This document shows, in pieces, positions 23,203-34,925 of a stretch of DNA of 64,000 nt (positions within the stretch are counted from its first letter, which is position 1; each line of letters opens with the position of its first letter). The DNA is from Mesocentrotus franciscanus. Lineage: Eukaryota; Echinodermata; Echinoidea; Camarodonta; Strongylocentrotidae. The stretch is taken from NCBI GenBank assembly GCA_037976565.1, contig CP137671.1:18481910-18545909 (forward strand), written 5' to 3'. Position numbers and translations under genes: made by a program. Below the pieces are notes generated by a model. The model searched no databases. It was not told the DNA's origin and was given only the letters and a program-made list of their open reading frames with translations.

Positions 23203-26200
23203 GATTCTGAACGCCAAGGGCTATCTTTTGACTCATAAGCCAACGATACACAGGGTGTTATATCTATTTTTGTCCATCGTTGACAATATATTATATATAC
23301 ATTTTGTCTATGTTTCTTTTTTTTTGTGCTTGTTTTAATGTTTGTAATGTGATAATGATTTTCTTTTCATTTTGTGCTTTGTTTGGATTCTGTTTTTGCG
23401 GTTTTCATTACTATGATTGTAAGGGGAATCGCTGTGTTTTATTGCAAGCCACTGGCTTATTAATGCGATTTCCCAGGCACAATTTATAATATATTATATC
23501 TTTGTATTTTATGAAATAAATAGATTGAACGGAAGAAAAAAACAGGCCAATCATGAAGTCTCGGGATAAATGTTTGCACTCGTGATTATTAGTTGCCATT
23601 AGGTTAATGGCTCTGAAATGGACCATCCAACCGTTTTATCATTCTATCATTGTTATATAAGTCTTTGATTTTGTTATATTGTGTTATTGTTTTTTTATGA
23701 TGATTTTCGGAAATAAAACAAGTTGCACTCTAATTTTCTCTAAGCGATATTTTTTACGGTTATGACCACTTGTTAAATTTTCTGCGTAATTCTATTAAAT
23801 AAATGAGTTTATCTGACTTTAATAATGGTCACATATAGGCCCGAAATATGAAATCTGCCTCGAATTAATTGTAGAAGACTTGTAAAATACTAATACCTGT
23901 TTCTTTTTGTTGTTGCTTTCTTTCTTCTTTTTTTTTCTTCATAAAAGCATTAGGGATAATGATGAACCGAATAGATGAAGTTAATGTTAAATGAATGGAA
24001 GATAAGACTTATTTATATTATTTACAATAGTAAGGCAATAAGCTTTAATCACTGCATCGTTTCTAATAATATGTCAGATTTGTAAGGCGCCAAATCTACT
24101 TGAAATCAAAAGTTTTTCGAAACAAAATAATTCCATTTTCGCGATAATTTGATTACATTCTGCGACCATGGTGAAAAGCTAGTCTTCGACAAATGTACAT
24201 GTAATACTTGAGAGGGCAGCATGCAAGATCGGAAAATAAAAAGACACACTGACAGCCCAGGGCGTATTATGTGTAAATCCTTTTTTTTACAAAGATATCC
24301 TAATAAAACAAAAATTCTCATTGTTCATTCTCACTTATCGTCAGTAATAGAAAAACACTATAAATATGAATGACTCTTCTTCCATACAGGATGTACTCGC
24401 GTAACGCGTAAAAAGTGGGGGTAGTTAAAATAGCATTGCCCTTTTCCCCATTGCGTTCACTTTTGTATATTTAGGCCGATTTTCCCTCTCCTTTTTCTCT
24501 CTTCCACTTGAAGAGGTGGACATATATTTGACCTTCTTGTCATGTTTGTCTTTTACTGACGTTATGTCAAGTAGTGAGAAAATGGCATTCTAGCTCGCAT
24601 TCCTATATTGGTCTGTGTTTGCGTAAAAAATGAATACTTCCATTCATGCTTTGGTATCGGGAGATAGCCAAAGCTGAAAATAAATTTGCTTTTCCATTTT
24701 TAGCTCATCCTTATTTCGGGTGATCACACTTCTGTTTCCTAATATAAGGTGAGACCCATGTCGTTGGCCTTCAGAACTCTGTGAATTATATTGATGGTCG
24801 TCACTTCAGTTATTAAATCATTTTTCATTTCATTTCATTTTCATTTCATTCTAAGAGATTTTTTTGGCACAATACGTTTCATTATTTTATGAGGCTGCTC
24901 GCAGTTTTAAAACTTAACAAACGCCTCTAGAACAAATACAAGTACTTAAATTGGACAATCTCTCCGACAATTACAAATCGGGATAAGTTTACCCTTAACA
25001 TGGGCTCGGTGTAAAAATGTCAGAGGTCAAATCTCTAGGCGCTTTACAGATATTATTAACCCGGTCATCGGATTCATTCACGCTCAATGTGAACCATCTC
25101 CACTCCCTGGGGAGTATTCTTACCATACGCTCACCGTGAGGGCATACTACAATTACTTACACAAAGGCTTTCGTCATCCTACCAGGTCCCCATTTCTCTC
25201 CCGGTATGTGGAGTGGCAAATGTAGATTAATGCCTTGCCAAAGGATATTAGTGCTGTGTCGGGGATCGAACCCATGACCTTTCATTTTCCAGTCAAGTGC
25301 TTATTAAGCCACTCGACTGGGACACCTCGACTACCATGACAACAGGCAGTAACTATTCCTCCTCTCCTATTTACAGCATTTCACCACTTATTTGTTGAAA
25401 GATAAACCATGCTCATATTTCTCATGCCACATTCCCTTTAAATTCATATATTCACAATTTAAAGTACTAAACAATGAACACTGGAAACCGTAAAATCGAA
25501 AAGGGATATAGCTGTTAGGCATATTTTAATCACATTTTTGAGATATGAAACGTATGGCGGTTATCCGATTCTGAAATAGAATGACAAGTAAATTTCTGAA
25601 ACAACCGTTTTCTAGCATGTAAATTAAAATAAGCAAAAGTATGTAAATTATACAAACATCATAGAAGTTAAAATTTAAAATAAAATGCTGGCTGATTATT
25701 TACAAAACTGTTAGTGAAAATAAATATACCTCTGTATTAGTCTGTAATAAACATTACAGGAAGCTTTAAAATATGCTTAGGATCAATAATATACTAGTAA
25801 TTACGAGTATTCAAGATTGAAATATGGTTGATTTCTTTCAAATAAATGCCTTGTTCTAGGGTCCTTTAAGTATTGTTCCTTATATCTCCAAAAGTAATGC
25901 GTGAAGTATGAATAGAATTGTGACGTATGTTGATAATTATGGTGTGAATATTGACCCCATGATTATCAAGCTTACCAGGCTAGAGTGCGGATATCACTGA
26001 ACTTATTTCAAAAGTGAAGTAGAGGGTGTGTTTGTGGGGTTGTTTGTAGGAAGGGGGTAGAGTGATTTAAGTTTGGAAGGTTTCTTTTAAAGAAAGAGCG
26101 CCGACATCAAGTGATTTTTCTTCTTCTCCCGTCCTACTCTTTTAGAAATCAGTGATAACCAATGCAATAAGAACAAAGGATGTATTTGTAACTAGTCTTA

Positions 26201-26331
26201 GATCAAAGCAAATGAACGAATTCTCTTACACACTATCAATAATGCTTGTACATTTGCCCCCCACCCCCCCAAAAAAAAAAAGAGTTTTGCCAAAAAAATC
26301 TTTTCCACCTTCGACTCCTGGCCCGAATCCA
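23203..26331. other. Mostly gene-free AT-rich stretch
   Basis: No supported exon was seen on either strand. It contains a CATTT-repeat near 24820-24850, a tRNA-derived SINE at 25025-25326, and otherwise unique AT-rich DNA, part of which may be 3' flank of the EGF-like gene. Confidence 0.55.
25025..25326 (-). mobile_element. tRNA-derived SINE, family S2
   Basis: On the minus strand the head reads GTCGAGTGGCTTAATAAGCA and is followed by a B box GGGTTCGATCCCC. The body contains TTTGCCACTCCACATACCG and CAGGGAGTGGAGATGG words. Related bodies are at 26895-27190, 45440-45725, 50540-50700 and 55085-55355, with a fragment near 30103-30160. Confidence 0.7.
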
Positions 26332-26498
26332 TCATGGAGCCGTTATCGTTGGAGCTGGTGTAGGACTAGCCAAACATCGGGCGTGACAATCGCCACAGTC
26401 CGTACCTATGTCGCAGAGGCTCGGTGTTACGGAGCCCTCTCCGCCATCTTCACATATCTGGTTTCTTCGGTTGTAACACAGGTCAGAGCACAGGATCT
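26332..26498 (-). CDS. EGF-like gene exon 3 (CEDGG-DCGDC module, stop)
   Basis: Encodes ILCSDLCYNRRNQ, ICEDGGEGS, LCDIGTDCGDCHARC and a short Pro/Thr tail ending ITAP at TGA 26334-26332. Eight cysteines in about 39 residues make coding status convincing even if its joining to exons 1-2 is not. Confidence 0.6.
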
Positions 26499-29400
26499 CT
26501 ATCGAAGATAATGAAAACAGATATCATTCTTAGAACGGTAGCCTATTCAAGAGGGCATGGGTCTTGTGCCAACTCCAGCCATATCCCGAGTATAACAAGA
26601 AAAATGCCCCCGCCAAACCCATCCCCCCCGAAAAAAAGAGAAAAAACTTTGTATCCTCTGATTACCTGTGTGTGTGTGTGTATTGGCTTTTTACAGACGT
26701 GTATCAATCAGATATGATTATTTACGTCTGGGGACCGACCTTTAACGTCACCATCCGAAAGACGTGACTCAGTTTCGAACCTGCGTCCTCGGCTGAATCA
26801 GTTTGTAACTTCCACTGTTAGCTGGGTTACAGGCGCACGCCACAACGCCTAGTTAACGCCTGACATATTTCATTCGAATTTATCTATTTCCACTTTAGAG
26901 CCATAATAATAATCTTCCGAGTTTATATAGCGCTCAATATATCGACGATGTCTCTAAGCACTTTACTGATATATTATTACCACGTTCATTGGAATCAGGC
27001 TTGCCCGCACACAATTTATGCACATTCTCCACTCCCTGTGGAGCATTCCAGCCAGGCGCCATTTTACAGACGCTCACAATGCTGAGCAACCTACATTAAC
27101 GTTCCTAACGGGTACCCATTTAACACCTGGGTGGAGAGTGGCAAAGAACGTTGTGTTCTACAGTCCGGTGACTTATCCACTAGACCAAAACACCTCTACA
27201 GATGGTAGCCATAGTATGAAACATATATTAACAAAGTATTGGCGAGTCTCTATGGTTACGTTTGAATTTTGTAATGTCACACTACGTACAATGCCTAGTA
27301 CGTCAACCTTTGTCAATATGATATAAGAAATAAAAACGTGAAAATATCATAAAATGAATTTAGGCAACCAGTTACTAAATACTGCAACATCTAAAGGCCT
27401 GGAAATCTAGTGAAGATATGAACGTATGGCCTACAAATATTTAAATAAATCTACATACTGAATTAAAAATTTACATATATTGCCAGTCGTATTTATAAGT
27501 CTATGTTTATTTTATAAAAATGTACAAGGAAGGGAAGAAAACGGAAGAAAAGGGAATAGAAGGGAGGGAGGAATAGAAGGGGAGGGAGGAATAGAAGGGG
27601 AGGGAGGAATAGAAGGAGGGAGGAATAGAAGGAGGGAGGAATAGAAGGGGAGGGAGGAATAGAAGGGGAGGGAGGGAGAGAGGGAGAGAGAGGGAGAGAG
27701 AGAAAGAGAGAAAAGGAGGGAAAGAGAGAAAGAGAGAAAGAGAGAGGGTGTGTGTGTTGTGGGAAGAGAGTGGTGGAGGAAGAGTGATAACATTGTGGAG
27801 GAAGAGTGATAACATTGTGGAGGCGAGAAATCCGTGCAAAAAAATGTTAAGGGTTGTTAAACCTATTAAAGATAGGCCTAAGTGAAATAATCTTTGTGGA
27901 AGGAATTCACGGGAATAAATGGGTAAGTCTTGGGTATTTGGTCACTCGTTGTCACACACGTTACCATTTATCCTGGAGACAATGACAAATCCGGTCAATG
28001 TAAGTTGACATCAAATGTGTCATTTCACTTCACATTAAAGGGACTTTGTAACATTGTTCAGATGAGAGAAAATGGTGCTAAGGTAGTGACTTCAATGCTA
28101 GATGTACAATTAAAGATAATCTGAAAGTTTGAGTGAAAACAGACTACTATTAATGATAAAATTTGGGAAAACTGATCTGATCGATTCCTTAATTCTCCCA
28201 ACTATAGTATTACAATTTAATTACATTTTAGGTGAATGTAAATCGTCACAAAGCAATGAATTGGCTATATATATACCATTCCAGACATTTAAGTGTTGAA
28301 AGGCTTTTAAAAGCCTGTCTTATGTCTTATTTTCATGGAAAAACGGTTGGGAAAATTCAAAAATGGTTGGGAAAATTCACTGTTAGAGGGTGTTGCACAG
28401 TGACGCCTTCAAAGAAAACCATAAATATCTTTGTGGTTTGAGAATTTTTATATACCATTATTCATAGCAGGTGAGTGCAATGGTTGCTGGATAGGGATTT
28501 GGGAGGGAAACATGCATGAATTTAAATACATTAGTAAACCGGTGTATTTCATCTCGGGGGTGTTTCACAAAGACTAAGATCGACTTTAAGTTGGACTTAA
28601 GTATAACAGGCCGTTCGTGCCATTGTTTGCTCTCATCATTATGATCTTTAGATAATATTTTTTCCTTCAATAATGAATTATCAAAAAATGTAAGTTTTGT
28701 AGATTTTTTACCATGATTTGTACGTCCCGTGAGAGACCAATGCCAGTAAATGATGAGAGAAAACAATGGCACGAACGGCCTGTTATACTTAAGTCCAACT
28801 TAAAGTCGATCTTAGTCTTTGTGAAACACCATCTGATCTAAGCTCTAGCAGAACTACTATCAACTTATTACAATGATCAGATATACTAAAATGTTAAATA
28901 TGGTTGCTAATATTATGTAAGGGACAAAATAGCCTGGACTTCACCGTACAACTCCATGGGCCTAAATCATATAAATGGACTTACATTCAAGCGTTAAAAT
29001 ATCTCCAATATTGCTGCAATGAGTCGTATCTTACCATCAAGGGCGTCAATCCGGGGGGACAGGGGGACACGTCCCCCACGGGGGGGGGGACATCATATCA
29101 AATGTCCCCCCCCCTGTTTTGTAAGAAAAGAAGTTCTTTAATAATTTAATGTAACGTCAAAGCTTCCGCGCTTCAAACAAGGATTAAGAGTCGAGAACGG
29201 TAGAACGAAATATGAATCATCCTCTTTCTCTAATAATTTAATGAAACGTCACAGCTTCCGTGCTTCGCTTCGCGCGGGAGGGGGAAAACTGAATTCAAAC
29301 AAAGATTAAGAGTCAAGAACGGTACAACGAATCGTCTTCTTTTTTAATAATTTAATGAAACGTCAAAGCTTCCGCGCTTCACGCGGGTTGGGGGGGGGAA

Positions 29401-30843
29401 ACTGAATTCAAACAAGGATTAAGAGTCGAGATTGGTACTACGAATCGTCTTCTTTCTTTAAAAATGTAATGAAACGTCAAAGATTTAAAAAAAAATAAAA
29501 ATGAACCGGTCACCAATGAAAGTACATGCCGTGAAACAGAATAACTAGAGAGAGAGAGTGTGTGTGTAGCAACATAACGTGGTATAACTTTGAAAGTAAC
29601 TGTAAAGGTGACATGTAATTGTGTCCTCCCATGCTCAAACTCGGATTGACGCCCTTGCTTACCATACATTATATCAATCTGAAACATGGAATTAATCGTA
29701 AGTTACTATTTAGTGTAAAGTTGCGATTGATTGAGGGAGATACGATTAATTTAAAGGAGATACAATTAATTGTAACTGTTCATGTTATAGGGCCGTATTA
29801 CTAGGGAATTCTGTAACTTACCGTTAATTACACTGTTACATGTGTGACAAACTTCGCCTTCCCATGCATCTTTACAATCACATTCAAAGTGTATGGTAGC
29901 TGAGGTTCCGTTACCGACTCGGAGATTCGCACACTCTCCTCCATGGTGACAGGGACTTGAGCTGAAATGGAGACCAACATTTTTTTTAAAATGGATTTAA
30001 ATGATAACAAGGATAATAATAAATGTTACATTTGCATAAGGCAACATGATAAATAGTACACCAAGGCACTGAGAATTATGTCATCACCCTTGATCTCTAA
30101 GCTGCAAGCCTGCACAAAATTGCGCACATTCTCCACTCCCCTGGAGGAGAGTTGTATGCCTATCCTAACTGATGTAAGCTTATATGCAACCAAGTTCCGA
30201 CTACTGAACTCTTAATTTCCTTTCAACTAGTTACGACTGGTAAATGAGGAAGTTTGTCACTAGGGTCTTGTGCTATAGATGAGGCAATGGAATTTGAACT
30301 TCTCTTTATACAGTACATGGGTATCGACCTGTCACCTATCGACCTTTTGCAACAGACTGTCCTAAAAATAAATCATTACTCTGGGTAACAAGGGGTGCTA
30401 TTGAATTTCAGCTGCAATGGGCAAAGGCATTGTGTTCTGAATGAATTCACATAGGTTTTGTGACCTTGATATTTCAAAGAGTGAAATCTAACTTGAAAAA
30501 AAGGGTTATTGGAAGAAATGTCCGAGAACTTACAAGAAATATGACTTCCTTTAACTCTTCAATGTGCAAACCTCCATTTAAATCGCATGCGCTATATACG
30601 GGATTCAATTTTTGAGTTATTAACGATTAAAATTTTCATGACTTGTGATCACAACTGGTACTTCGTTTACCTGCATGCACATTCTCTGAATGGTGGTGGA
30701 GGTGCCGGAGTATGTATCTTGGTCAGAAGAGCCGATCGAACTCTTGTCTGGCCCTGGACTTCGTCGACCCCGCCGCCGATCAGGAGCAGAAATATGCCGA
30801 CCACGATGCCGACGTTGACAAAACTAGCCATACGGGAATCCAT
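26332..30843 (-). CDS. Small secreted EGF-like / CEDGG-DCGDC cysteine-rich protein, three exons
   Basis: Exons 30843-30671, 29961-29822 and 26498-26332 join in frame (phases 2 and 1) to exactly 480 bases, 159 residues plus TGA. Residues 1-31 look like a signal peptide (hydrophobic VGIVVGIFLLLIGGG). After a Pro-rich linker (PAPPPP), C57, C62, C68, C85, C87 and C96 form an EGF-like module with HHGGEC and a glycosylation site at N75. Residues 108-146 form a second module: CSDLC, CEDGGEGS, GTDCGDC. I recall similar CEDGG...GTDC.DCG modules in predicted marine-invertebrate proteins, function unknown to me. Secretion is inferred. Extra exons in the 3.3-kb second intron, or a different 3' end, cannot be excluded; the last acceptor (CGATAG) is weak. 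Name and function unknown. Confidence 0.6.
26700..26862 (-). mobile_element. tRNA-derived SINE, family S1, copy 1
   Basis: Shares GACGTGACTCAGTTTCGAAC, the TTTACGTCTGGGGACCGACC body and the AATCAGATATGATTA tail (in reverse) with 41930-42105 and 54002-54135. The B-box-like GGTTCGAAACT is on the minus strand. Confidence 0.65.
26895..27190 (-). mobile_element. tRNA-derived SINE, family S2, copy 2
   Basis: The body words ATAGCGCTCAATATATCGAC, CATTCTCCACTCCCTGTGGA, GGTACCCATTTAACACCTGG and CAGTCCGGTGACTTATCCAC match other S2 copies. It lies in the second intron of the EGF-like gene. Confidence 0.65.
27540..27760. repeat. GA-rich tandem repeats (GGAGGGAGGAATAGAAG)
   Basis: A roughly 16-24 bp unit GAGGGAGGAATAGAAGGG is repeated from 27556 to about 27670 and continues into GAGAGG runs. 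The minus-strand frames of repeated SIPPS/FYSSLP type are translations of this repeat. Confidence 0.85.
28555..28830. mobile_element. Long-TIR MITE, family M2, copy 1
   Basis: GGTGTTTCACAAAGACTAAG at the left is the inverse of CTTAGTCTTTGTGAAACACC at the right. The arms extend through CTTAAGTATAACAGGCCGTT for about 75 bp with almost perfect pairing. The second copy is at 43084-43356. Confidence 0.85.
29038..29657. mobile_element. hAT-type non-autonomous element with internal tandem repeats
   Basis: Starts CAAGGGCGTCAATCCG and ends CGGATTGACGCCCTTG as perfect inverted ends. CTTACCAT is duplicated exactly at 29030-29037 and 29658-29665. The interior has three to four degenerate units of about 110-120 bp, each with TTTAATAATTTAATGAAACG, CGTCAAAGCTTCCGCGCTTC and CAAGGATTAAGAGTCGAGA. 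No transposase frame. Confidence 0.9.
29822..29961 (-). CDS. EGF-like gene exon 2 (EGF module)
   Basis: Encodes SSPCHHGGECANL, a loop with NGT, then HFECDCKDAWEGEVC, the cysteine order of an EGF domain. The acceptor is CCATTTCAG and the donor GTAAGT; entry phase matches exon 1. Confidence 0.75.
30671..30843 (-). CDS. EGF-like gene exon 1 (signal peptide)
   Basis: ATG at 30843 begins MDSRMASFVNVG, followed by a hydrophobic core and GVDEVQGQ, a plausible signal-peptide cleavage region. The exon ends at GCATGCAG before GTAAAC, phase 2. GC-rich codon thirds contrast with the flanking DNA. Confidence 0.65.
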
Positions 30844-30949
30844 CGTTGTGGTGTGGCGTCTTGAATGAAAGTAAATTTAAATGAAAAAAAATGAATGAAT
30901 TGTATCATAACTCCATGACATAGCGGACTAATGGCCCTCTCTACCATCC

Positions 30950-31080
30950 CTTCTCTCTTTCTGTCTCTCTCCCTTTCTGTCTCTCTGTCTCTCTCTCTCT
31001 GTCTCTGTCTGTCTTCCTCTCTCCCTCGCACTGACTTCCTCTTCCTTCATCTCTCTCTACCTTCATCTCTCTCTACCATT
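30950..31080. repeat. (TC/TCTG)n microsatellite
   Basis: Runs of CTCTCTGTCTCT on the plus strand just upstream of the EGF-like gene start codon (in its 5' direction). No promoter element can be assigned. Confidence 0.8.
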
Positions 31081-31543
31081 AGCTTTGACAAAATTTGATA
31101 GTGGTTTGCAAATCTTCCAAGTGTACTCAACACAAGCTCCTGTGTTTACGGGATCTAGTCGTTTCTCATGTACCATTATGCCAATTTCCTTAACTCATCC
31201 AAATAACAAGGTTTTATATATCATGTATAATAATATATATATATATATAAAACCTCGTACGCCTAAACCAATATTAGCATGATGCCAACTTTTACTTTGC
31301 AGGCTTTGCAGCCCTCTGCTACTCTATTGCCGCATACAACAATCTCTCATGCACCAACAAGAGGGCAGCACATAGCCAGATCGAGTCAATATCCTACCAG
31401 AAAAGGAAAACAAATACGAAAGGCAAAATAATGCTTTAAATGCCCAATTTCCCGACTTAAAGAAGCAGGTCTTCATAAGAGACGGGAGTTATTTGACAAG
31501 TGCTATTCTGCTTATCATTCTTTAGATATAGTAGGCCTCTTAT

Positions 31544-31741
31544 TTAAAGCCCCAGTGCACTACTTGTAACTACTTGCTCGGTCTATATAGAAAACAATGC
31601 CTAAGCGGTGCCCGTTGGTCCTCCATGATCCTCTTTTTCTTAATATGTTAATTTAGAGCTGTGTTGATGAGATAACCACCTGTCAGTGACCAGCAGGGTG
31701 GTCTAATCCCTCCTGGCCAAACTAGTGCAGACAGGCTTTAA
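31544..31741. mobile_element. TTTAAAGCCCC family element, uninterrupted copy
   Basis: Same family as 9990-10350, with ends TTTAAAGCCCCAGTGCACTA and CTAGTGCAGACAGGCTTTAA. It lacks the nested palindromic MITE, so it preserves the empty site ACCACCTGTCAGTGACC. Confidence 0.8.
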
Positions 31742-32476
31742 GATGTTACTGTGAAACAATGGTCTTTCTGTATTAACCATCTGTCATGTATGTTAGTCCT
31801 AAATGATCCATGACTGCCATTTTTTCGAATAATATTATTGAAATATGTTTACGAATAAATTATCTTTATTCACATAATCAAAGGTAAAACCTATTCACAA
31901 ACAATGTCGCTAGAAGAATTTCAAATTGGAATTGAATTGAATTGAATCTGAATATCGTTATCATTTCTTAAAATCATTTTAATAATTTTAATCATTAATG
32001 CCAACTGTAATGAAAAATGTCAAGTTAAATGACAGTGTCTAAAATGATCAAAAGAATAAAGCCTTTGATGGCACAAAAAAGTCAAATTCTGAAAAAGGTA
32101 GAAAATATATACAAAAAATTAGTATTAATTTAGAATTAGACAATTAATATTTTTCCATAGTGTGTCCAAAGACACTTTCAATTCTTTAAAAAAAAACTAT
32201 TTTAATCTAAATAGCGATTAAAAATGTTGAAACAAATTAGAAATGCTTGTAAGTTTGGGCAAATACACAATTTTAGATAAATTAAACTCGATATTTATTT
32301 TTCTCAGTCATTAAAGGTAAATTTTAAAACAATTTGGAGAGGTTAATTCAATTTTAAAGTAAAGATAGTCCGCAATACCCTTGGATATGTAACTACTTAA
32401 AAAAAAACATTCCCCTCTTTCTCCCTCCCTCTCTCTCTCTCTCTCTCTCTATCCATCTCTCTCTTTTCTAGCATTA

Positions 32477-32629
32477 TGGCTGTCTTACCTAACAACACGT
32501 AATTTATGCAATTCGCATTCTGACTATTGAAATACAATTATTCGTAACAGTTGAATGAAATACTTTGTAACGAGGCACTTAACAAAGATTTGAGCATTAA
32601 ATTTGATTACATTACGAAAATGGCCTATT
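32477..32629. mobile_element. M1 foldback MITE, right half only
   Basis: Matches the right arm of 10696-10979 (AACAACACGTAATTTATGCA, ATTCGCATTCTGACTATTGA, TTTGATTACATTACGAAAAT). The left arm is missing and is replaced by a CT-rich run. Confidence 0.7.
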
Positions 32630-32767
32630 GAGCTTTTCATTATTTTTGTTAGTCCATATTATGAATTGTGAATCCATATTACATTGATATTGTTTTAACT
32701 AGCCTTAAGTGCTAGGTAATGATATGAAATGTTATATTGATATTACATTATCACCTATATGGTGCCA

Positions 32768-32893
32768 GGTAAAAATGTCAGGGGTAAAAATGTCAGAGGT
32801 AAAAATGTCAGAGGAAAAAATGTCAGAGGAAAAAATGTCAGAGGAAAAAATGTCAGAGGTAAAAATGTCAGGGGTAAAAATATCAGAGGAAAA
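32768..32893. repeat. 15-bp tandem repeat, about 8 copies
   Basis: The unit AGGTAAAAATGTCAG alternates with AGGAAAAAATGTCAG and GGGTAAAAATGTCAG. Because the period is a multiple of three it gives an open Lys/Met/Ser/Glu-rich frame that is not evidence of a gene. Confidence 0.9.
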
Positions 32894-33035
32894 AAAATCG
32901 TCTTATAAAAGGGCAAGACACTAGTTTCCCATCGTAGAGAATGGGACAAAAAGATTCGTCTCGTTTATTTGTCTTGAAATGAAATTGCAATTAACTCACA
33001 TGCCTTCAATTGATTCTGTATTAATTGCAGGCGTT

Positions 33036-33787
33036 TCACCCAAACCTCAAAAGTTTCCTTGAAAATACCAGTTGCCCCTTAATACAATTATAAGCCATAG
33101 TTTTAGGCACTCGCTGCTCATCACACTTGTTAACAACATCAAATATGAAAATCAGAGCGTACTTAACTAAATTTTGTTGGAATGAGTTATATTCATTTAG
33201 ATACGTACTGATAAATGATTGTCGATTATCATGAAATGAATAAAATATTCTGTTTAATTTTTGAATAAGATTCACTTGAAAGTTCTCATAATAGACGATG
33301 TTGAATGTTGTCACGAATTCAATTTACAAGATGAACTAATTCACTATTCAACACGTGTCGGGTTTGACTTGAAAATAAAAAAATTGAACAATTTATACTC
33401 GTAGTCGAGGGTCTAGTTACAATAGCCATCAGATATGTCTATCACTTTCACAATTTAATAGTATAGGGCCTACAGCAATGAAAATGACATCAGGTCTTAA
33501 GAAACAAAATACAAAGACCAAGATCGATAATTTAAAACAGATTGGAAATTATGTTACAAGTACGTACGTGAGGACAGTCACTTACCCAAGTGAAAACTAG
33601 CTCTTCCAAAATGAGGAGACACCGTTTACTACAAATGAAATTATCCACGTTCTTTTTTATCTTTCGCGGCCGTTTTTCAGAGGGATGATTCTCAAGTGAT
33701 GATGTGGCATTAGACCAGAAATTTAATAATGTATTCAAATTCATGGATATTTCTTCAACAAACTGCATACTTGTGACGAACGAACAG
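33036..33787 (-). CDS. Candidate two exons of an unidentified protein (C-terminal part)
   Basis: Exon 33787-33586 (acceptor TAAACAG, donor GTAAGT, exit phase 0) reads SMQFVEEISMNLNTLLNFWS, a basic EKRPRKIKKN patch and KRCLLILEELVFTW. Exon 33284-33036 (acceptor TATGAG, entry phase 0) reads NLIQKLNRIFYSFHDNRQ, continues through FQQNLVKYALIFIFDVVNKC, and ends at TGA 33038-33036. The sequence looks helical and soluble, with a possible nuclear-localisation patch. I do not recognise a family. A further open frame upstream at 33965-33788 (FEQKYLLTTEKLAKGLSDL) may be another exon, but I could not find a phase-compatible donor. A start exon ATGGCCTCTACAG before GTGAGT at 34590-34578 is possible. AT-rich codons make this uncertain. 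Confidence 0.38.
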
Positions 33788-34264
33788 CTGTTTACTAAGG
33801 TATTTCAATAATTTATGCATGTTTCTCTCACGAAACAATTCACTTTGTATAGTTGTTGATAAGTCGGACAAGCCTTTGGCGAGCTTTTCAGTCGTCAAAA
33901 GATATTTTTGTTCAAAAAGTACGCATAAAATTAGTAAAAATGTTTGTATTGCATGAATACACCTTGTAGACCATGGATTCAAAACAGCGGACAAGTTTTC
34001 TTAGGCAAGTGCATAACGACGAACTACGTAACCTACCTGTGACATATCATTTCAATGGTCAGAATGCAGACTGCATATCGGCAATAGGTGGTGGTGGGGG
34101 AAGGTCACCTCAATCACATATACCGCCGAACCTTCTCCAAACCGACCGATGTTTGGCCAGTCGGGTTAATGTAATTGTTTGTTCGCAAGCAAGCAAGAAA
34201 AGAAAAGGAAGAAGAAAAAAGAGCCAACAAGGAGGTGGGGTTCAGGTCATGATTCATAACTAAT

Positions 34265-34365
34265 GACACCAAACAACAATAACAGCAGCAGCAGCAACAA
34301 CAACAGCAACAACAGCAACAACAAAAACAACAACAAAAACAACAACAAAAACAACAACAGGTTTA
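34265..34365. repeat. (CAA/CAG)n trinucleotide tract
   Basis: AACAACAACAGCAACAACAG and related triplets on the plus strand; non-coding, with no adjacent exon signals. Confidence 0.85.
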
Positions 34366-34764
34366 TTTTCTTTTAAGTGCCTATGGGGTCAAAACAAAAA
34401 TGGGCCGATCGTGAATCCCCCCTATTAATTCGCCCGTGCAAATGATTCCACATAACAATATATATTTGAAACATGTTGATGAAGTGCATGGTTCCATCAA
34501 CGAGATTTTGACTAGGGGAGGTATTACATATGAACAGGCTAACTTTTGTTTCCCTTTAAAAAAAGTATATGACTCACCTGTAGAGGCCATGGAACTTAAG
34601 CCCGTCGTTTGATTCTAACATAACTTTCATGAGCACTTAATTATATATCCAGTATTCTCGGAATAAAAAAAAACAACCTTTGTTATAATATATAGAATAT
34701 CGGATGATATGTACTGATCATTCCAGATTGTCATCTTTCATCATTTGCATATTCTTAGTTTTGT

Positions 34765-34925
34765 TGATCAAAAACGTAAAGTTGTTATCAATAACAATCA
34801 AATGTCACATTTCTACAATAAACTTAATTGCTCTCAGCCAACCAAATGCAACGATTTCAGTAGCTTATAACAGTTATTGCAACTTAATTGTTATTGATAA
34901 CCAGTTTTATGAAACGCGAAAGAAA
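34765..34925. mobile_element. GGGCCC...TTTCATAAAAC-type MITE, copy 2 (ends eroded)
   Basis: GTTGTTATCAATAACAATCA and TTAATTGTTATTGATAACCA are inverted arms. The interior GCTCTCAGCCAACCAAATGC and TTTCAGTAGCTTATAACAGT matches the copies at 54862 and 58955. The GGGCCC ends are not preserved. Confidence 0.6.

Noticed and set aside
27507..27839. 93-110 residue repetitive frames
   Set aside because: Follow the GAGGGAGGAATAGAAGG tandem repeat in two registers.
28458..28772. 104-residue minus-strand frame, similar to a frame at 42985-43209
   Set aside because: The similarity between the two is due to the M2 MITE arms, not a gene family.
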